The notes beneath the pieces are model-generated. The model saw nothing but the letters and a program-made list of their open reading frames with translations, was not told the DNA's origin and did no database searches. Positions 43,706-54,602 of a stretch of DNA of 64,000 bases are shown in pieces. Position numbers and translations under genes: made by a program. Source of the DNA: Chloroflexota bacterium (GTDB lineage Bacteria; Chloroflexota; UBA11872; VXOZ01); the NCBI GenBank assembly GCA_026710945.1, contig JAPOQA010000007.1:1-64000 (forward strand), in the 5' to 3' direction. Within the stretch, counting starts at the first letter, position 1. The number at the start of each line of letters is the position of its first letter.

Positions 43706-43740
43706 TTGTGTGATGGTCGCATGTTTGACGAGGAGTAGTA

Positions 43741-44067
43741 ATGCAACCGGTTCGAGACCTCAGCAGGCAACTTCGCGCGCTTGCCAGTCGTTCTCGCTTG
43801 GAGATTCTTCATCTCCTGGCCGCTGAAGAGAGCATGACGGTGACCGAATTGCGGGTGCAAATACGGCTTAGCCAGCCCTTGCTTTCGTGGCACTTGAGCA
43901 TTTTGCGCCGTGCCAACCTGGTGGATGCGCGGAAGGACGGGCGACAGGTGCACTACGCGCTGAACCGGACCGGATTCCAGCAGGTCTCCCAGGGACTAGA
44001 CGATCTGTTGGCAACCGAACAGGATACGGAGGCGGCGCTCGCTGAGCAGACTGCGAGTTCGTCTTAG
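43741..44067 (+). CDS. ArsR-family transcriptional regulator
   Basis: The protein is 108 aa, a winged helix with LASRSRLEILHLLAAEESMTVTELRVQIRLSQPLLSWHLSILRRANLVDARKDGRQVHYALN in the standard order (recognition helix near 42-57). No Cys-based metal site is seen, so the signal is not the arsenic/metal type. GAGGAG lies 6 nt upstream of the ATG. The gene faces away from the Dnd-like operon and reads toward ino1 about 100 bp ahead. Its base composition resembles ino1, so it is more likely the regulator of inositol-lipid synthesis. Confidence 0.9.
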   Translation: MQPVRDLSRQLRALASRSRLEILHLLAAEESMTVTELRVQIRLSQPLLSWHLSILRRANLVDARKDGRQVHYALNRTGFQQVSQGLDDLLATEQDTEAALAEQTASSS

Positions 44068-44173
44068 CTAGAGCGACGAAACCTAGCGGAGGACATGGGT
44101 GTGTGCGCCGTGGAGATTGCACACACAAGAGTCGACAGGAAGAATTGCAACAAACTTAGGGAGAGAAGTACCG

Positions 44174-45292
44174 GTGAGTAGTAAGGTACGGGTGGCGATA
44201 GTCGGCGTGGGAAACTGCGCGTCGTCTCTGATTCAAGGGGTCCAATATTACCGAAACGCAGCGGACACGGATTTCGTTCCCGGTCTCATGCACGTGCGGC
44301 TGGGTGATTATCACGTGAGCGACATTGAGTTTTCCGCCGCCTTTGACGTTGACGAAAACAAGGTTGGCAAGGAGCTTGGCGAGGCGATCTGGCAGCCACC
44401 GAATAACACGATCAAGTTTTCGGAGGTAGAGCCGCTCGGCGTGTCGGTCCATCGCGGCATGACCCACGATGGTATCGGTCAGTATCTCAGCGAGGTCGTG
44501 CACAAAGCGCCCGGGTCCACGGACGATATTGTGAGCATTTTGAAAGACACCGGCACGGATGTCCTCGTAAGTTATCTGCCGGTAGGCAGCGAAGAAGCGA
44601 CGAAGTGGTACGTGGAGCAGGTATTGCGCGCCGGTTGCGCTTTCGTGAACTGCATTCCGGTCTTTATCGGCCGTGAGCCCTACTGGCAGCGGCGCTTCCA
44701 TGAAGCAGGGGTCCCAATTGTTGGCGATGACATCAAGTCCCAGGTTGGGGCAACGATTGTCCATCGCACCTTGGCGCGGCTCTTCCGGGACCGCGGTGTA
44801 CGCTTGGAGGAGACGAGCCAGCTCAACGTCGGAGGCAATACCGACTTTCTCAACATGTTGGAGCGCTCTCGTTTGAGCTCCAAGAAGGAATCCAAGACGA
44901 ACGCGGTAACCTCGCTGTTGGATTACGATCCCGGCGAAGGCAACGTTTACATTGGTCCCAGCGACCACGTGCCGTTTCTGCAGGACCGCAAGTGGGCATA
45001 CATTCATATGAACGGTAAGGCCTTTGGCGACGTCCCACTGCGGGCAGAGATCAAGCTGGAGGTGTGGGACTCACCGAATTCGGCGGGTGTGGTCATCGAT
45101 GCCGTGCGCCTGGCCAAAATCGGGCTCGACCGCAGTCTCAGCGGCACATTGGTCGCGGCGTCGGCCTATCTCATGAAGTCGCCCCCACAGCAGATTACTG
45201 ATGAGCGGGCGCGGGAAATGCTCGAGGAATTCATTGCCGGAACCGGTGATGATGCGGGCTACGTCCTCCAGGGCGGGGAGCAACAGTCATAG
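44174..45292 (+). CDS. ino1: myo-inositol-1-phosphate synthase
   Basis: About 372 aa from GTG 44174, preceded by AGGGAGAGAAG; the frame is open further upstream without good signals. It turns glucose 6-phosphate into inositol 1-phosphate using [20 protein letters not shown] is the NAD site, and [18 protein letters not shown] and [12 protein letters not shown] are catalytic-region signatures of the actinobacterial/archaeal form, whose size it matches. It heads an operon with lipid enzymes, so the inositol is destined for phosphatidylinositol. Confidence 0.93.
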   Translation: MSSKVRVAIVGVGNCASSLIQGVQYYRNAADTDFVPGLMHVRLGDYHVSDIEFSAAFDVDENKVGKELGEAIWQPPNNTIKFSEVEPLGVSVHRGMTHDGIGQYLSEVVHKAPGSTDDIVSILKDTGTDVLVSYLPVGSEEATKWYVEQVLRAGCAFVNCIPVFIGREPYWQRRFHEAGVPIVGDDIKSQVGATIVHRTLARLFRDRGVRLEETSQLNVGGNTDFLNMLERSRLSSKKESKTNAVTSLLDYDPGEGNVYIGPSDHVPFLQDRKWAYIHMNGKAFGDVPLRAEIKLEVWDSPNSAGVVIDAVRLAKIGLDRSLSGTLVAASAYLMKSPPQQITDERAREMLEEFIAGTGDDAGYVLQGGEQQS

Positions 45293-45307
45293 CTGAGAGT
45301 TCGTGTC

Positions 45308-46219
45308 ATGACGATGAGTGGCCTGACAGGACGGCTCTTGTTAGTAACGGGCGCCACACTTGACGGCGCTTTGCCGCAATCTATCAAGTATCGCATGGCG
45401 AGTCTGCTGGCCCGGGCGGTCTTTCGTGTTTGGCGGACTGGTCGCGAAAACGCAATGGCCAATATGTCCCATGTGTTGGGAAAGCCGTTGCTGCATCCGG
45501 ATACGCGGCGAGTGGCCATGAAGTCTATGGAGAACTACGGCTGGTACTTAGCCGACTTTCTGAGCTGGATGCGGATGACCCCAGAGCGCTTGGAGCAGCG
45601 GGTGCGCGAGTTTCAAGGGGAAGAATATCTCACTGAGGCCCTGAAGGCAGGCAAGGGCGTGATTTTTCTCTCCGGTCACTTTGGGCTCTGGGACTTAGGC
45701 GGCGCAATGCTTGCACAACGATTTCCGGTTCTGATTCCGGTGGACCAGTTTGGTAGTGGGACGATTGATTGGATCGTGCGCAGAGTGCGTGAGCGTTTAG
45801 GTATCGATACGGTGCCGGTGGAGAGCGGGCTGCGCGCCATGTTGCGGCAACTACAAGCCAATCGTGTGGTAGGACTGCTGTTTGATCGGCCGATGGGCGG
45901 CCGCGGCGTTCCTGTTACATTTTTTGGGAGTCAGGCGTTTCTTCCCGCCGGCCCGGCCGCGCTGGCATTGCGCACCGGAGCTCCGCTCGTGATGTGTCAG
46001 TGCCGGCGCAGTGAGGGAAATGGCTTGGCTGTCACCGTCTACCCGCCCATTTACGCCGTTCCCAGTGACGATGAGAAGAGCGACATTCAAGCCACCATGC
46101 AGCAACTTGCGGGATTGTTGGAAGAGATGATTCGCTCGTGTCCGGAGCAGTGGTACATGTTTCGTCCTATGTGGGCCCGACCTCTTTGCGCCGAGGCCCC
46201 CGGCACGGGACAGGCATAG
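45308..46219 (+). CDS. LPLAT-family acyltransferase (HtrB/PatA-like)
   Basis: The protein is 303 aa, lysophospholipid/lipid A acyltransferase family. The His-x4-Asp motif is HFGLWD in FLSGHFGLWDLGGAML (about 119-134), and FDRPMGGRGVPVTFFG is the second conserved block. In mycobacteria the related PatA acylates phosphatidylinositol mannosides and lies beside pimA and pgsA; the same gene company occurs here. It begins 16 bp after ino1. Membrane-associated, inner leaflet expected. A role in lipid A acylation is less likely given the context. Confidence 0.85.
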   Translation: MTMSGLTGRLLLVTGATLDGALPQSIKYRMASLLARAVFRVWRTGRENAMANMSHVLGKPLLHPDTRRVAMKSMENYGWYLADFLSWMRMTPERLEQRVREFQGEEYLTEALKAGKGVIFLSGHFGLWDLGGAMLAQRFPVLIPVDQFGSGTIDWIVRRVRERLGIDTVPVESGLRAMLRQLQANRVVGLLFDRPMGGRGVPVTFFGSQAFLPAGPAALALRTGAPLVMCQCRRSEGNGLAVTVYPPIYAVPSDDEKSDIQATMQQLAGLLEEMIRSCPEQWYMFRPMWARPLCAEAPGTGQA

Positions 46220-46230
46220 GTAGGAGGGGT

Positions 46231-46974
46231 ATGCGAATGCGACCGTCTCCAGAAGAATCGTTAGACCCGACCCTTGCCAGCAAGGCGGACTTGCACATCC
46301 ACACGAAGGCGAGTGACGGCACGTTCACGCCCTATGAGATGCTGGAATATGTGAGTGCCGAGACAGATATAGCGGTTCTTGCGGTCACGGACCACGATGA
46401 AATTGACGGCGCACTTGAGGCGGAGGCGCTTGCCGACCAATTTCCGGGTGTGGAGGTGATCCCAGGTATCGAGGTATCCACCTTCGACGGCCACCTCATA
46501 GGTCTGTGGGTAGAGACGGCGTTTCCGGTCTTGCGCAGTGCTGAGTGGACCATCGATGCCATACGAGAGCAGGGCGGATTGGTGATTGTTCCTCACCCGA
46601 TGTCTTGGTTGACCCTAAGCTTTCGGCAGTACACTTTCAAACGCTTGGCGAGAAAAGGGTACTGGTTCGACGCTATTGAAGTCATGAACGCGAGCCCGGC
46701 GGGCAAGATGAGCTACGAAAAGGCGCTAGAGATCCAGCAAAGACTTGACCTGCCTCAGGTTGGCGGCAGTGACGCGCACATTTTGGAGGGGATCGGCAAG
46801 GCGCACACCGTCTTTCCCGGCAAGACAGCCAATGACGTGCGGGAAGCAATCAAACACAAGACGACGGTGGCATGCGGCGGGTACTTTGATCTAGATGAAT
46901 CTATGCTCTACTTTCGGCGCAAAATGCAACGGTATGCGGATTGGCTGGGACAGACGCTCGTTCCCGGAAAGTGA
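46231..46974 (+). CDS. PHP-domain phosphoesterase
   Basis: About 247 aa from ATG 46231, which has the strong site AGGAGGGG; an upstream open stretch overlaps the acyltransferase and is not coding. ADLHIHTKASDGTF has the PHP metal His residues, AVTDHDEIDGA the next ligands, and GGSDAHILEG a later Asp-His. PHP proteins of this TrpH type remove phosphate from nucleotides or small molecules. It sits between the acyltransferase and PimA-like genes. An inositol- or sugar-phosphatase role is possible but not shown. Confidence 0.85.
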   Translation: MRMRPSPEESLDPTLASKADLHIHTKASDGTFTPYEMLEYVSAETDIAVLAVTDHDEIDGALEAEALADQFPGVEVIPGIEVSTFDGHLIGLWVETAFPVLRSAEWTIDAIREQGGLVIVPHPMSWLTLSFRQYTFKRLARKGYWFDAIEVMNASPAGKMSYEKALEIQQRLDLPQVGGSDAHILEGIGKAHTVFPGKTANDVREAIKHKTTVACGGYFDLDESMLYFRRKMQRYADWLGQTLVPGK

Positions 46975-46982
46975 GGCGGAGC

Positions 46983-48164
46983 ATGAAGATTGCCCTCGTT
47001 TCACCATACGACTATGCATATCCCGGTGGTGTGACCGAGCACATCAGTCACCTCAATGGGCAGTTTCAAGGTATGGGGCATGAGGTCCGCATACTTGCGC
47101 CTTCATCCCAGCCTGAAGAAGAATTGCCCTACGATAACCTTTACCGGGTTGGGAAGACGATCGTCAGGGTTCCGACGAATGCCTCAGTGGCGCGCATTTC
47201 GCTCTCGCTCACGCTCTCGCGTCAGGTGAAGGAAATTCTCGCCAATGAGCGGTTCGACGTGGTGCACCTGCACGAGCCGCTCGCACCGGCGTTGCCTATC
47301 ACGGTGCTCCGTCACTCCCGGACAGTAAACGTCGGGACATTCCATACTTACCGGCGCTCCCACTTCGCGTATCTTTACGGCAAACCATTGTTGAAGCGGT
47401 ACTTCAATCGATTGCAGGGACGGGTTGCCGTATCTGATGCGGCCCGCGAGTTGATTGAACGCTATTTCCCCGCCAGGTACCGCATCATTCCCAATGGCAT
47501 CGACATGCAGCTCTTCCAAAGCGCGTTGCCTCCTTTTCCCAATCTAGATGACGGTATGCTCAACATACTGTTTGTCGGACGGCTGGAGAAGCGCAAAGGA
47601 TTGACATACCTTTTGCAGGCACTGCGAATTGTGCAGGAGAGCGGCACCTATGACGTTCGCCTTATTGTTGTGGGTGCGTTCACAGAGGAACAGCGCGGCG
47701 AGTATGAGAAGAGAGTTACTCAGCTTGGCTTGTCGAATGTGCTTTTCATCGGGTTTGTAAGTAGAGAAGAGAAGGTACGTTACTACAAGTCATGCCATGT
47801 GTTTTGCGCGCCGTCTACCGGCGGCGAAAGCCAGGGCATCGTTTTGCTCGAGGCCATGGCTGCCGGCAAGCCGGTCGTGGCGTCCAGCATTGAAGGGTAT
47901 CGTGGAGTGCTGGATGGCACAGGAGCCGGCGAGCTGGTTCCCCCGCAAGATGAAGCAGCATTGGCTCGGGCGCTCATGCGCTTCCTTGGCCATGAATCGC
48001 TTCGCGACGAGACTGGCGCCAGGGGATTACTCGCGGCGCAAGGCTATTCTTGGGAGAAGATCGCGACTCAGTTGGTTGCGTTCTATGAAGAGACCATCGC
48101 CAGCGCAAGGCCGCGCAGCCGCCGCTTTGACTGGGCAAGAGTAGAACGGCGGAGGAAGGAATGA
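46983..48164 (+). CDS. pimA: GT4 glycosyltransferase, PimA-like mannosyltransferase
   Basis: About 393 aa from ATG 46983, 8 nt after the PHP stop with GAGGCGGAG upstream. A GT-B enzyme: SPYDYAYPGGVTEHISHLNGQ is close to the PimA acceptor loop, then VGTFHTY, FVGRLEKRKGLTYLLQA, and ESQGIVLLEAMAAGKPVVAS in the donor site. PimA adds the first mannose to phosphatidylinositol using GDP-mannose at the inner face of the membrane. Context (ino1, phosphatidyltransferase, acyltransferase) agrees. The exact acceptor is inferred. Confidence 0.82.
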   Translation: MKIALVSPYDYAYPGGVTEHISHLNGQFQGMGHEVRILAPSSQPEEELPYDNLYRVGKTIVRVPTNASVARISLSLTLSRQVKEILANERFDVVHLHEPLAPALPITVLRHSRTVNVGTFHTYRRSHFAYLYGKPLLKRYFNRLQGRVAVSDAARELIERYFPARYRIIPNGIDMQLFQSALPPFPNLDDGMLNILFVGRLEKRKGLTYLLQALRIVQESGTYDVRLIVVGAFTEEQRGEYEKRVTQLGLSNVLFIGFVSREEKVRYYKSCHVFCAPSTGGESQGIVLLEAMAAGKPVVASSIEGYRGVLDGTGAGELVPPQDEAALARALMRFLGHESLRDETGARGLLAAQGYSWEKIATQLVAFYEETIASARPRSRRFDWARVERRRKE

Positions 48165-48186
48165 GCACGGTGATCCTGGACTGCAG

Positions 48187-48822
48187 ATGCCAAACGAGGG
48201 TACGGCGCGCGTCAAGGGAGCGGTGGATATCATGATTCATCCAGGCGTCCGTGCATGGGCGCAGAATGCCATGGAGGCGCTGGTTCGCCCACTCGCACGT
48301 ATTGGTATTCAGCCAAATACAATCACGACACTTGGCTTTGTACTTAGCCTCGTGGCGGCTGCGGCGGTCTGGCAGGGAATGTGGCCCTGGGCCGCGTTTC
48401 TCGTGCTGGTTGCCAGTGCATTCGATATGTTGGATGGCGCGCTGGCGCGGGTGAGTGACCGGGGCACCACTTTCGGGGCATTCTTTGACTCGACCCTGGA
48501 CAGGCTGTCTGAAGCTGCGATTTGCCTGGGGTTGATCGGGTACTTTCTCGCCCGGCAAGACGACCAGACTGTGCTAGGCGTCGTGCTCATGCTTGTAGGG
48601 TCCCAGATGGTGAGCTACACGCGCGCTCGCGCGGAGGGGTTAGGACTCTCCTGCACCGTAGGATGGTTTCAGCGTCCGGAACGCGTTATCGCGCTCGGCT
48701 TGGCGTTGTTGTTCCCGGACTCTCTAGGTATTGTGCTAGAGATCGTCATATGGATGCTGGCGGTACTCACGTTGCTCACGACCGTACAGCGCGTCTTCCA
48801 TGTCTGGTACCAGTCCCGCTAA
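48187..48822 (+). CDS. CDP-alcohol phosphatidyltransferase, probable phosphatidylinositol-phosphate synthase
   Basis: Up to 211 aa, polytopic. The family signature D-x2-DG-x2-AR-x8-G-x3-D-x3-D is complete in FDMLDGALARVSDRGTTFG and the FFDSTLDR that follows. It joins CDP-diacylglycerol with an alcohol; next to ino1 and pimA the alcohol is most likely inositol 1-phosphate. ATG 48187 has a weak site, and ATG 48232 (MIHPGVRAW) could be the real start. Last gene of the operon. Phosphatidylglycerophosphate synthase is the main alternative. Confidence 0.85.
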   Translation: MPNEGTARVKGAVDIMIHPGVRAWAQNAMEALVRPLARIGIQPNTITTLGFVLSLVAAAAVWQGMWPWAAFLVLVASAFDMLDGALARVSDRGTTFGAFFDSTLDRLSEAAICLGLIGYFLARQDDQTVLGVVLMLVGSQMVSYTRARAEGLGLSCTVGWFQRPERVIALGLALLFPDSLGIVLEIVIWMLAVLTLLTTVQRVFHVWYQSR

Positions 48823-48844
48823 AGGAAATGGCCGGGCACCACAG

Positions 48845-48873
48845 GCGCCTTGCTCACCACGTTGCAAAGGCGC
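48845..48873. terminator. candidate bidirectional hairpin between convergent operons
   Basis: GCGCCTTGC (48845-48853) can pair with GCAAAGGCGC (48864-48873) with a one-base bulge. It lies between the convergent ends of the phosphatidyltransferase gene and metK. No clear T-tract. Confidence 0.35.
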
Positions 48874-48900
48874 ACTTCGGACCGGCGCAGCAGCGGCGGG

Positions 48901-50082
48901 CTATGTGGTGGCGCCTGAGAGATTACCGGCCGCGTTGCGAAGCAGCTCCGCTTTGTCAATTCGTTCCCACGGCACGTCGATGTCAGGGCGCCCAAAGTGT
49001 CCGTATGCTGCCGTTTGGCGATAGATGGGTTGCCGCAGATCCAGATCGCGGATGATTGCCGCCGGGCGAAGATCGAAGTGATCGCGAATGATGGCGACGA
49101 GTTCGTCATCAGCCACTCTTCCCGTCCCAAAGGTGTCTACCATAATGGAAACGGGATTCGCTGTACCAATGGCGTAGGCGATTTGAATCTCACAGCGATC
49201 GGCCAGCCCCGCCGCGACAATGTTCTTTGCCACGTAGCGCGTAGCGTAGGCGGCGGAGCGGTCCACTTTGGTGGGGTCTTTGCCGGAAAACGCGCCGCCG
49301 CCGTGGCGGGCCATCCCCCCGTACGTATCAACGATGATCTTGCGACCGGTCAAACCCGCATCACCCAGCGGCCCGCCGGTGACGAATCTTCCGGTTGGGT
49401 TGATTAAGAATCGCGTATCGTCATCCAGCCACTTGGCAGGAATTACGGCGCGGGCGCAGTGTTCGATGAGGTCACGGCGGATTGTCTCCTGGTCGACATC
49501 CGGATGGTGTTGCGCGGATAGCACGACAGTGTCTATGCGAACCGGCTTGCCATAACTGTACTCGACAGTGACTTGCGACTTGCCGTCGGGGCGGAGATAC
49601 GAAAGCGCCCCGTCTTTGCGGAGCGCTGTGAGTTTGCGGACGAGATTATGAGCCCACATGATAGGCGCGGGCATGAGCTCCGGCGTTTCATTGCAGGCAT
49701 AGCCAATCATCATACCCTGGTCCCCGGCGCCAGCTTTGTCCACCCCTAGCGCAATGTCGGATGACTGTTCTCTTACGGACACAATCACTTCACACGTCTC
49801 GTTGTCTAAGCCAAAATCTTCCGACGTGTAGCCGATCTCTCCGGCAACGGCGCGGGCTACCTCGGCAATATTTACGTTGGCCTTGGCCGTTATTTCGCCG
49901 AGAACCACAATCAACCCCGCTGTTGTAGCCGTTTCGCACGCGACCCGCGCTTCGGGGTACTGTTCGATGAATGCATCCAGCACCGCGTCCGAGATCGCAT
50001 CGCACATCTTGTCAGGATGACCTTCCGTCACTGACTCAGATGTGAATAGTACTTTGGCTGATGAGCCAATGCCCAAACTCAT
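48901..50082 (-). CDS. metK: S-adenosylmethionine synthetase
   Basis: About 393 aa from ATG 50082, where AAGGAG lies 7 nt upstream; an earlier ATG at 50106 lacks this. Makes SAM from methionine and [35 protein letters not shown] and the phosphate loop [19 protein letters not shown] are all intact. It closes a minus-strand SAM-cycle operon with ahcY, a PfkB kinase and mtnP. Confidence 0.97.
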   Translation of the reverse strand: MSLGIGSSAKVLFTSESVTEGHPDKMCDAISDAVLDAFIEQYPEARVACETATTAGLIVVLGEITAKANVNIAEVARAVAGEIGYTSEDFGLDNETCEVIVSVREQSSDIALGVDKAGAGDQGMMIGYACNETPELMPAPIMWAHNLVRKLTALRKDGALSYLRPDGKSQVTVEYSYGKPVRIDTVVLSAQHHPDVDQETIRRDLIEHCARAVIPAKWLDDDTRFLINPTGRFVTGGPLGDAGLTGRKIIVDTYGGMARHGGGAFSGKDPTKVDRSAAYATRYVAKNIVAAGLADRCEIQIAYAIGTANPVSIMVDTFGTGRVADDELVAIIRDHFDLRPAAIIRDLDLRQPIYRQTAAYGHFGRPDIDVPWERIDKAELLRNAAGNLSGATT

Positions 50083-50154
50083 TCTAGTCTCCTTACTCAT
50101 CCTCACATACCTGATGGTTCGCTGTAGCGCCGTACGGAGGCGCCGGCGTGGCTT

Positions 50155-52363
<2,209 letters not shown>

Positions 52364-52462
52364 TTTGCTGCCAGGATACTCCAGCTTTGAAGATGGGACC
52401 GCAGCGCATGTACAGAGGTGATGCCTTTGGCTCCTACAAGCATGCGCCTATCTTTCTCCGGT

Positions 52463-53335
52463 CTATATGTATTTACCGACAATCAGGTCTAGCGCGGCCC
52501 GTTGCGCTGCCGGAATGCTGTCCGGCGACGTGATGATGGCATTGGCAAGCGCCTCAGGGCAGGGACAACCGCCGCGCACGTCCGGGAGTGTCGTCAAGGC
52601 ACGCCGGACAATCTCCTTGGCATGATCCACGTTCTGCTGCAGATTCTCAACTACCATGTCAACGGTAACCTCGCCCGCTGTATCGTGCCACACGTCATAA
52701 TCCGTGACACACGCGAGCGTGCCGTAGCAGATTTCCGCCTCCCGCGCTAACTTGGCTTCCGGCACCGCAGTCATGCCAATTACATCCATGCCCCAACCGC
52801 GGTAGACTTCCGATTCGGCCTTTGTGGAGAATTGTGGACCCTCAATGCAGATGTATGTGCCTTTACCGTGCATTGCTATGCCGGCCGTTTCGCCGGTCTG
52901 ATAGAGCACGCTTCTAAGCACCGGACAGAACGGTTGCGCAAAGCCGACATGGGCGACGATGCCGTCGCCAAAAAAGGTGCTAACACGCCGCTTCGTATGG
53001 TCGTAGAGCTGGTCCGGTACGAGAATGTGCTGGGGAGCCAGGTCTTCGCGCAGTGAGCCGCAGGCGGAGATGGAAATGAGATACTCGACCCCGAGGCGCT
53101 TGAAACCGTAGACGTTCGCTCGGGCATTGAGATCACTGGGCTGGACTCCGTGGCCCCGGCCGTGCCGGGGGAGAAATGCAAGAGGGATGCCGTCCAACGT
53201 GCCCAGGGTGAATGCATCGCTTGGCGGCCCAAAGGGTGTTGCTATGTGTACGTCCCGGCGGTCTTGCAGTCCCTCGATGTCTGCAAATCCCGTACCCCCG
53301 ATGACGCCCACTCTCGCAGCGGCCTGCATCCCCAT
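52463..53335 (-). CDS. mtnP: S-methyl-5'-thioadenosine phosphorylase
   Basis: The protein is 290 aa, a purine nucleoside phosphorylase family member. VGVIGGTGFADIEGL and FLPRHGRGHGVQPSDLNARANVYGFK are phosphate- and base-binding signatures; CIEGPQFSTKAESEVYRGWGMDVIGMTAVPEAKLA is the MTAP block. Cleaves methylthioadenosine (from polyamine or quorum-signal synthesis) to adenine and methylthioribose 1-phosphate. The start is ATG 53335; an in-frame ATG at 53329 is close by. First gene of the SAM-cycle operon. Confidence 0.94.
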   Translation of the reverse strand: MGMQAAARVGVIGGTGFADIEGLQDRRDVHIATPFGPPSDAFTLGTLDGIPLAFLPRHGRGHGVQPSDLNARANVYGFKRLGVEYLISISACGSLREDLAPQHILVPDQLYDHTKRRVSTFFGDGIVAHVGFAQPFCPVLRSVLYQTGETAGIAMHGKGTYICIEGPQFSTKAESEVYRGWGMDVIGMTAVPEAKLAREAEICYGTLACVTDYDVWHDTAGEVTVDMVVENLQQNVDHAKEIVRRALTTLPDVRGGCPCPEALANAIITSPDSIPAAQRAALDLIVGKYI

Positions 53336-53809
53336 TTGGCTTGAATTCTCTCTTTCGGTACACCTGGCAATCTTGCCTAGGTGTGCTCTCGCCCCCTTGC
53401 CTGCTCGCAGCTGGCAGCAATTACCGAGCCGACCTGCACAGGACCGATAGGGAGCGCCAGTACCCGTGTTGCAGTGGCAATCGCCGCTATGACTTGGTTT
53501 TGAGTTTCAGCTTAAACGAAATGCCTTCCCATGAAGACACGGGAAGGCTCGGCGATGTTTCTTCTAAAGAGAACGTTCTCTCCCCGCTTATCCTTGCTGA
53601 CTGCACTGCCTTAAGCTCGGGTAAGCAATGCTTGTATTCAGTCTACGATCTGTTGACTGCCGCCGTTTTTCGCCGCGCGGGGCGCCTGTTACCGAACAGA
53701 TACCCTTAGGAGGGTCAGGCCAAGCTCCAACCCATTCCTCATCGTAGGCAAAAGAGTGTGTGAACGAAGCCCAGTGACGAGTGTCGAATTGGTGCGAGAC
53801 AAAACCCGC
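53336..53809. other. 474-bp intergenic region with hairpin and palindrome
   Basis: No convincing gene. GCCTTCCC (53523-53530) pairs with GGGAAGGC (53541-53548) in an 8-bp hairpin. AGAGAACGTTCTCT (53568-53581) is a perfect 14-bp palindrome of the kind bound by dimeric regulators. It lies about 230 bp upstream of mtnP in its direction of transcription and could be an operator for that operon. Confidence 0.45.
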
Positions 53810-54148
53810 CTAGACCTGGGGCTGCACGCGTTCCGGCTGCTGCTCGGGTGTGGGCTGTGGCTCCGGTGCGGTTTCCTGCTCAGGCGCGGGCTGCTCAGTG
53901 CCGTGAATGGCGTGGAGACGAGTCTGCGCGTCTTCCGCAAAGCTGCGGCCACGATCCACGATGCCGGCGGTACTCTCACGCGCACGCTCGACTGCGTCTT
54001 CCGCGCCCTTCCTAAAGTCATCAGTCTTCTTGCCAAGGAGTTCGCGCGTTTCCTCGCCACTCTGGGGGGTCAAGAGCAGTGCCATGACTACCCCGCAAAG
54101 CGCGCCGAATGTCAGTCCGAATATGAAGCTTCCCGTATTCTTGGGCAT
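53810..54148 (-). CDS. YtxH-domain protein
   Basis: The protein is 112 aa. An N-terminal membrane helix with Gly-rich face (GSFIFGLTFGALCGVVMALLLTPQSGEETRE) is the YtxH signature. An amphipathic helical stretch follows (about 35-85), and a Pro/Glu/Gln-rich tail (PAPEQETAPEPQPTPEQQ) ends the protein. Family members are general-stress or envelope-associated proteins of unknown mechanism. It stands alone, transcribed away from mtnP's upstream region. Confidence 0.8.
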   Translation of the reverse strand: MPKNTGSFIFGLTFGALCGVVMALLLTPQSGEETRELLGKKTDDFRKGAEDAVERARESTAGIVDRGRSFAEDAQTRLHAIHGTEQPAPEQETAPEPQPTPEQQPERVQPQV

Positions 54149-54215
54149 ACTAGCCTTCCTGCACTAAACTATACTGATTAGAGTCTCATAGCCATTGTTC
54201 TCTATTAAAATTGTA

Positions 54216-54521
54216 TCAACTGCGCACGTAATCCGCAATGTAGAGCAACGTAACACACGCCGCCGAAGCTTCCCCAGCGTGGAGTAGACCCACCGGTGGA
54301 AAGATGGCGCCAATGTACTCGGCTGCGACGTGACCGAGCCAGAACCCCGCGAGTCCGATTCCTAAGTACCAGAATGTCGTGCGGTCGCCCCGGCCAAAGA
54401 AGACATGGTAGGCAGCCGCTTCCAAGCTTCCCAATAGGATGCCAAGGACTATTACCGGCGGCACGAGGGCTAAGTAGTCGCCGAGTGTGTGCGAAAAGAC
54501 CTCTAGGTCAAGAAAGTTCAT
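54216..54521 (-). CDS. small integral membrane protein
   Basis: About 101 aa from ATG 54521 (MNFLDLEVFSHTLGDYLAL); an ATG at 54554 is also in frame. Three hydrophobic helices are visible: LVPPVIVLGILLGSLEAAAYHVFF, FWYLGIGLAGFWLGHVAAEYI, and a C-terminal AACVTLLYIADYV. A charged RGDRTT turn lies between the first two. No family recognised. Codon use matches its neighbours, so it is likely real. It may be cotranscribed with the cysteine desulfurase that ends before it on the same strand order. Confidence 0.6.
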   Translation of the reverse strand: MNFLDLEVFSHTLGDYLALVPPVIVLGILLGSLEAAAYHVFFGRGDRTTFWYLGIGLAGFWLGHVAAEYIGAIFPPVGLLHAGEASAACVTLLYIADYVRS

Positions 54522-54602
54522 CGTAGCGTAAGTGGGTAATTGCAAACGCCGCAAGAGAAGAGACGCTGGCGTGAATTGTCGCTGAGTGAGGCGCCTGTCC
54601 TC

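Noticed and set aside
37639-43725. TCGCATGTT at both edges of the Dnd-like operon as att sites
   Set aside because: Nine bases is short enough to be chance, there is no integrase and one copy lies inside the start of the GT4 gene; it is mentioned only as a weak hint.
43741-44067. ArsR gene as a member of the Dnd-like system
   Set aside because: It is divergent from dndA, has host-like composition and reads into ino1; control of the lipid operon is the simpler view.
53341-53709. 122-codon plus-strand frame downstream of mtnP's start
   Set aside because: No ribosome site or domain, and it runs through the hairpin and palindrome region.
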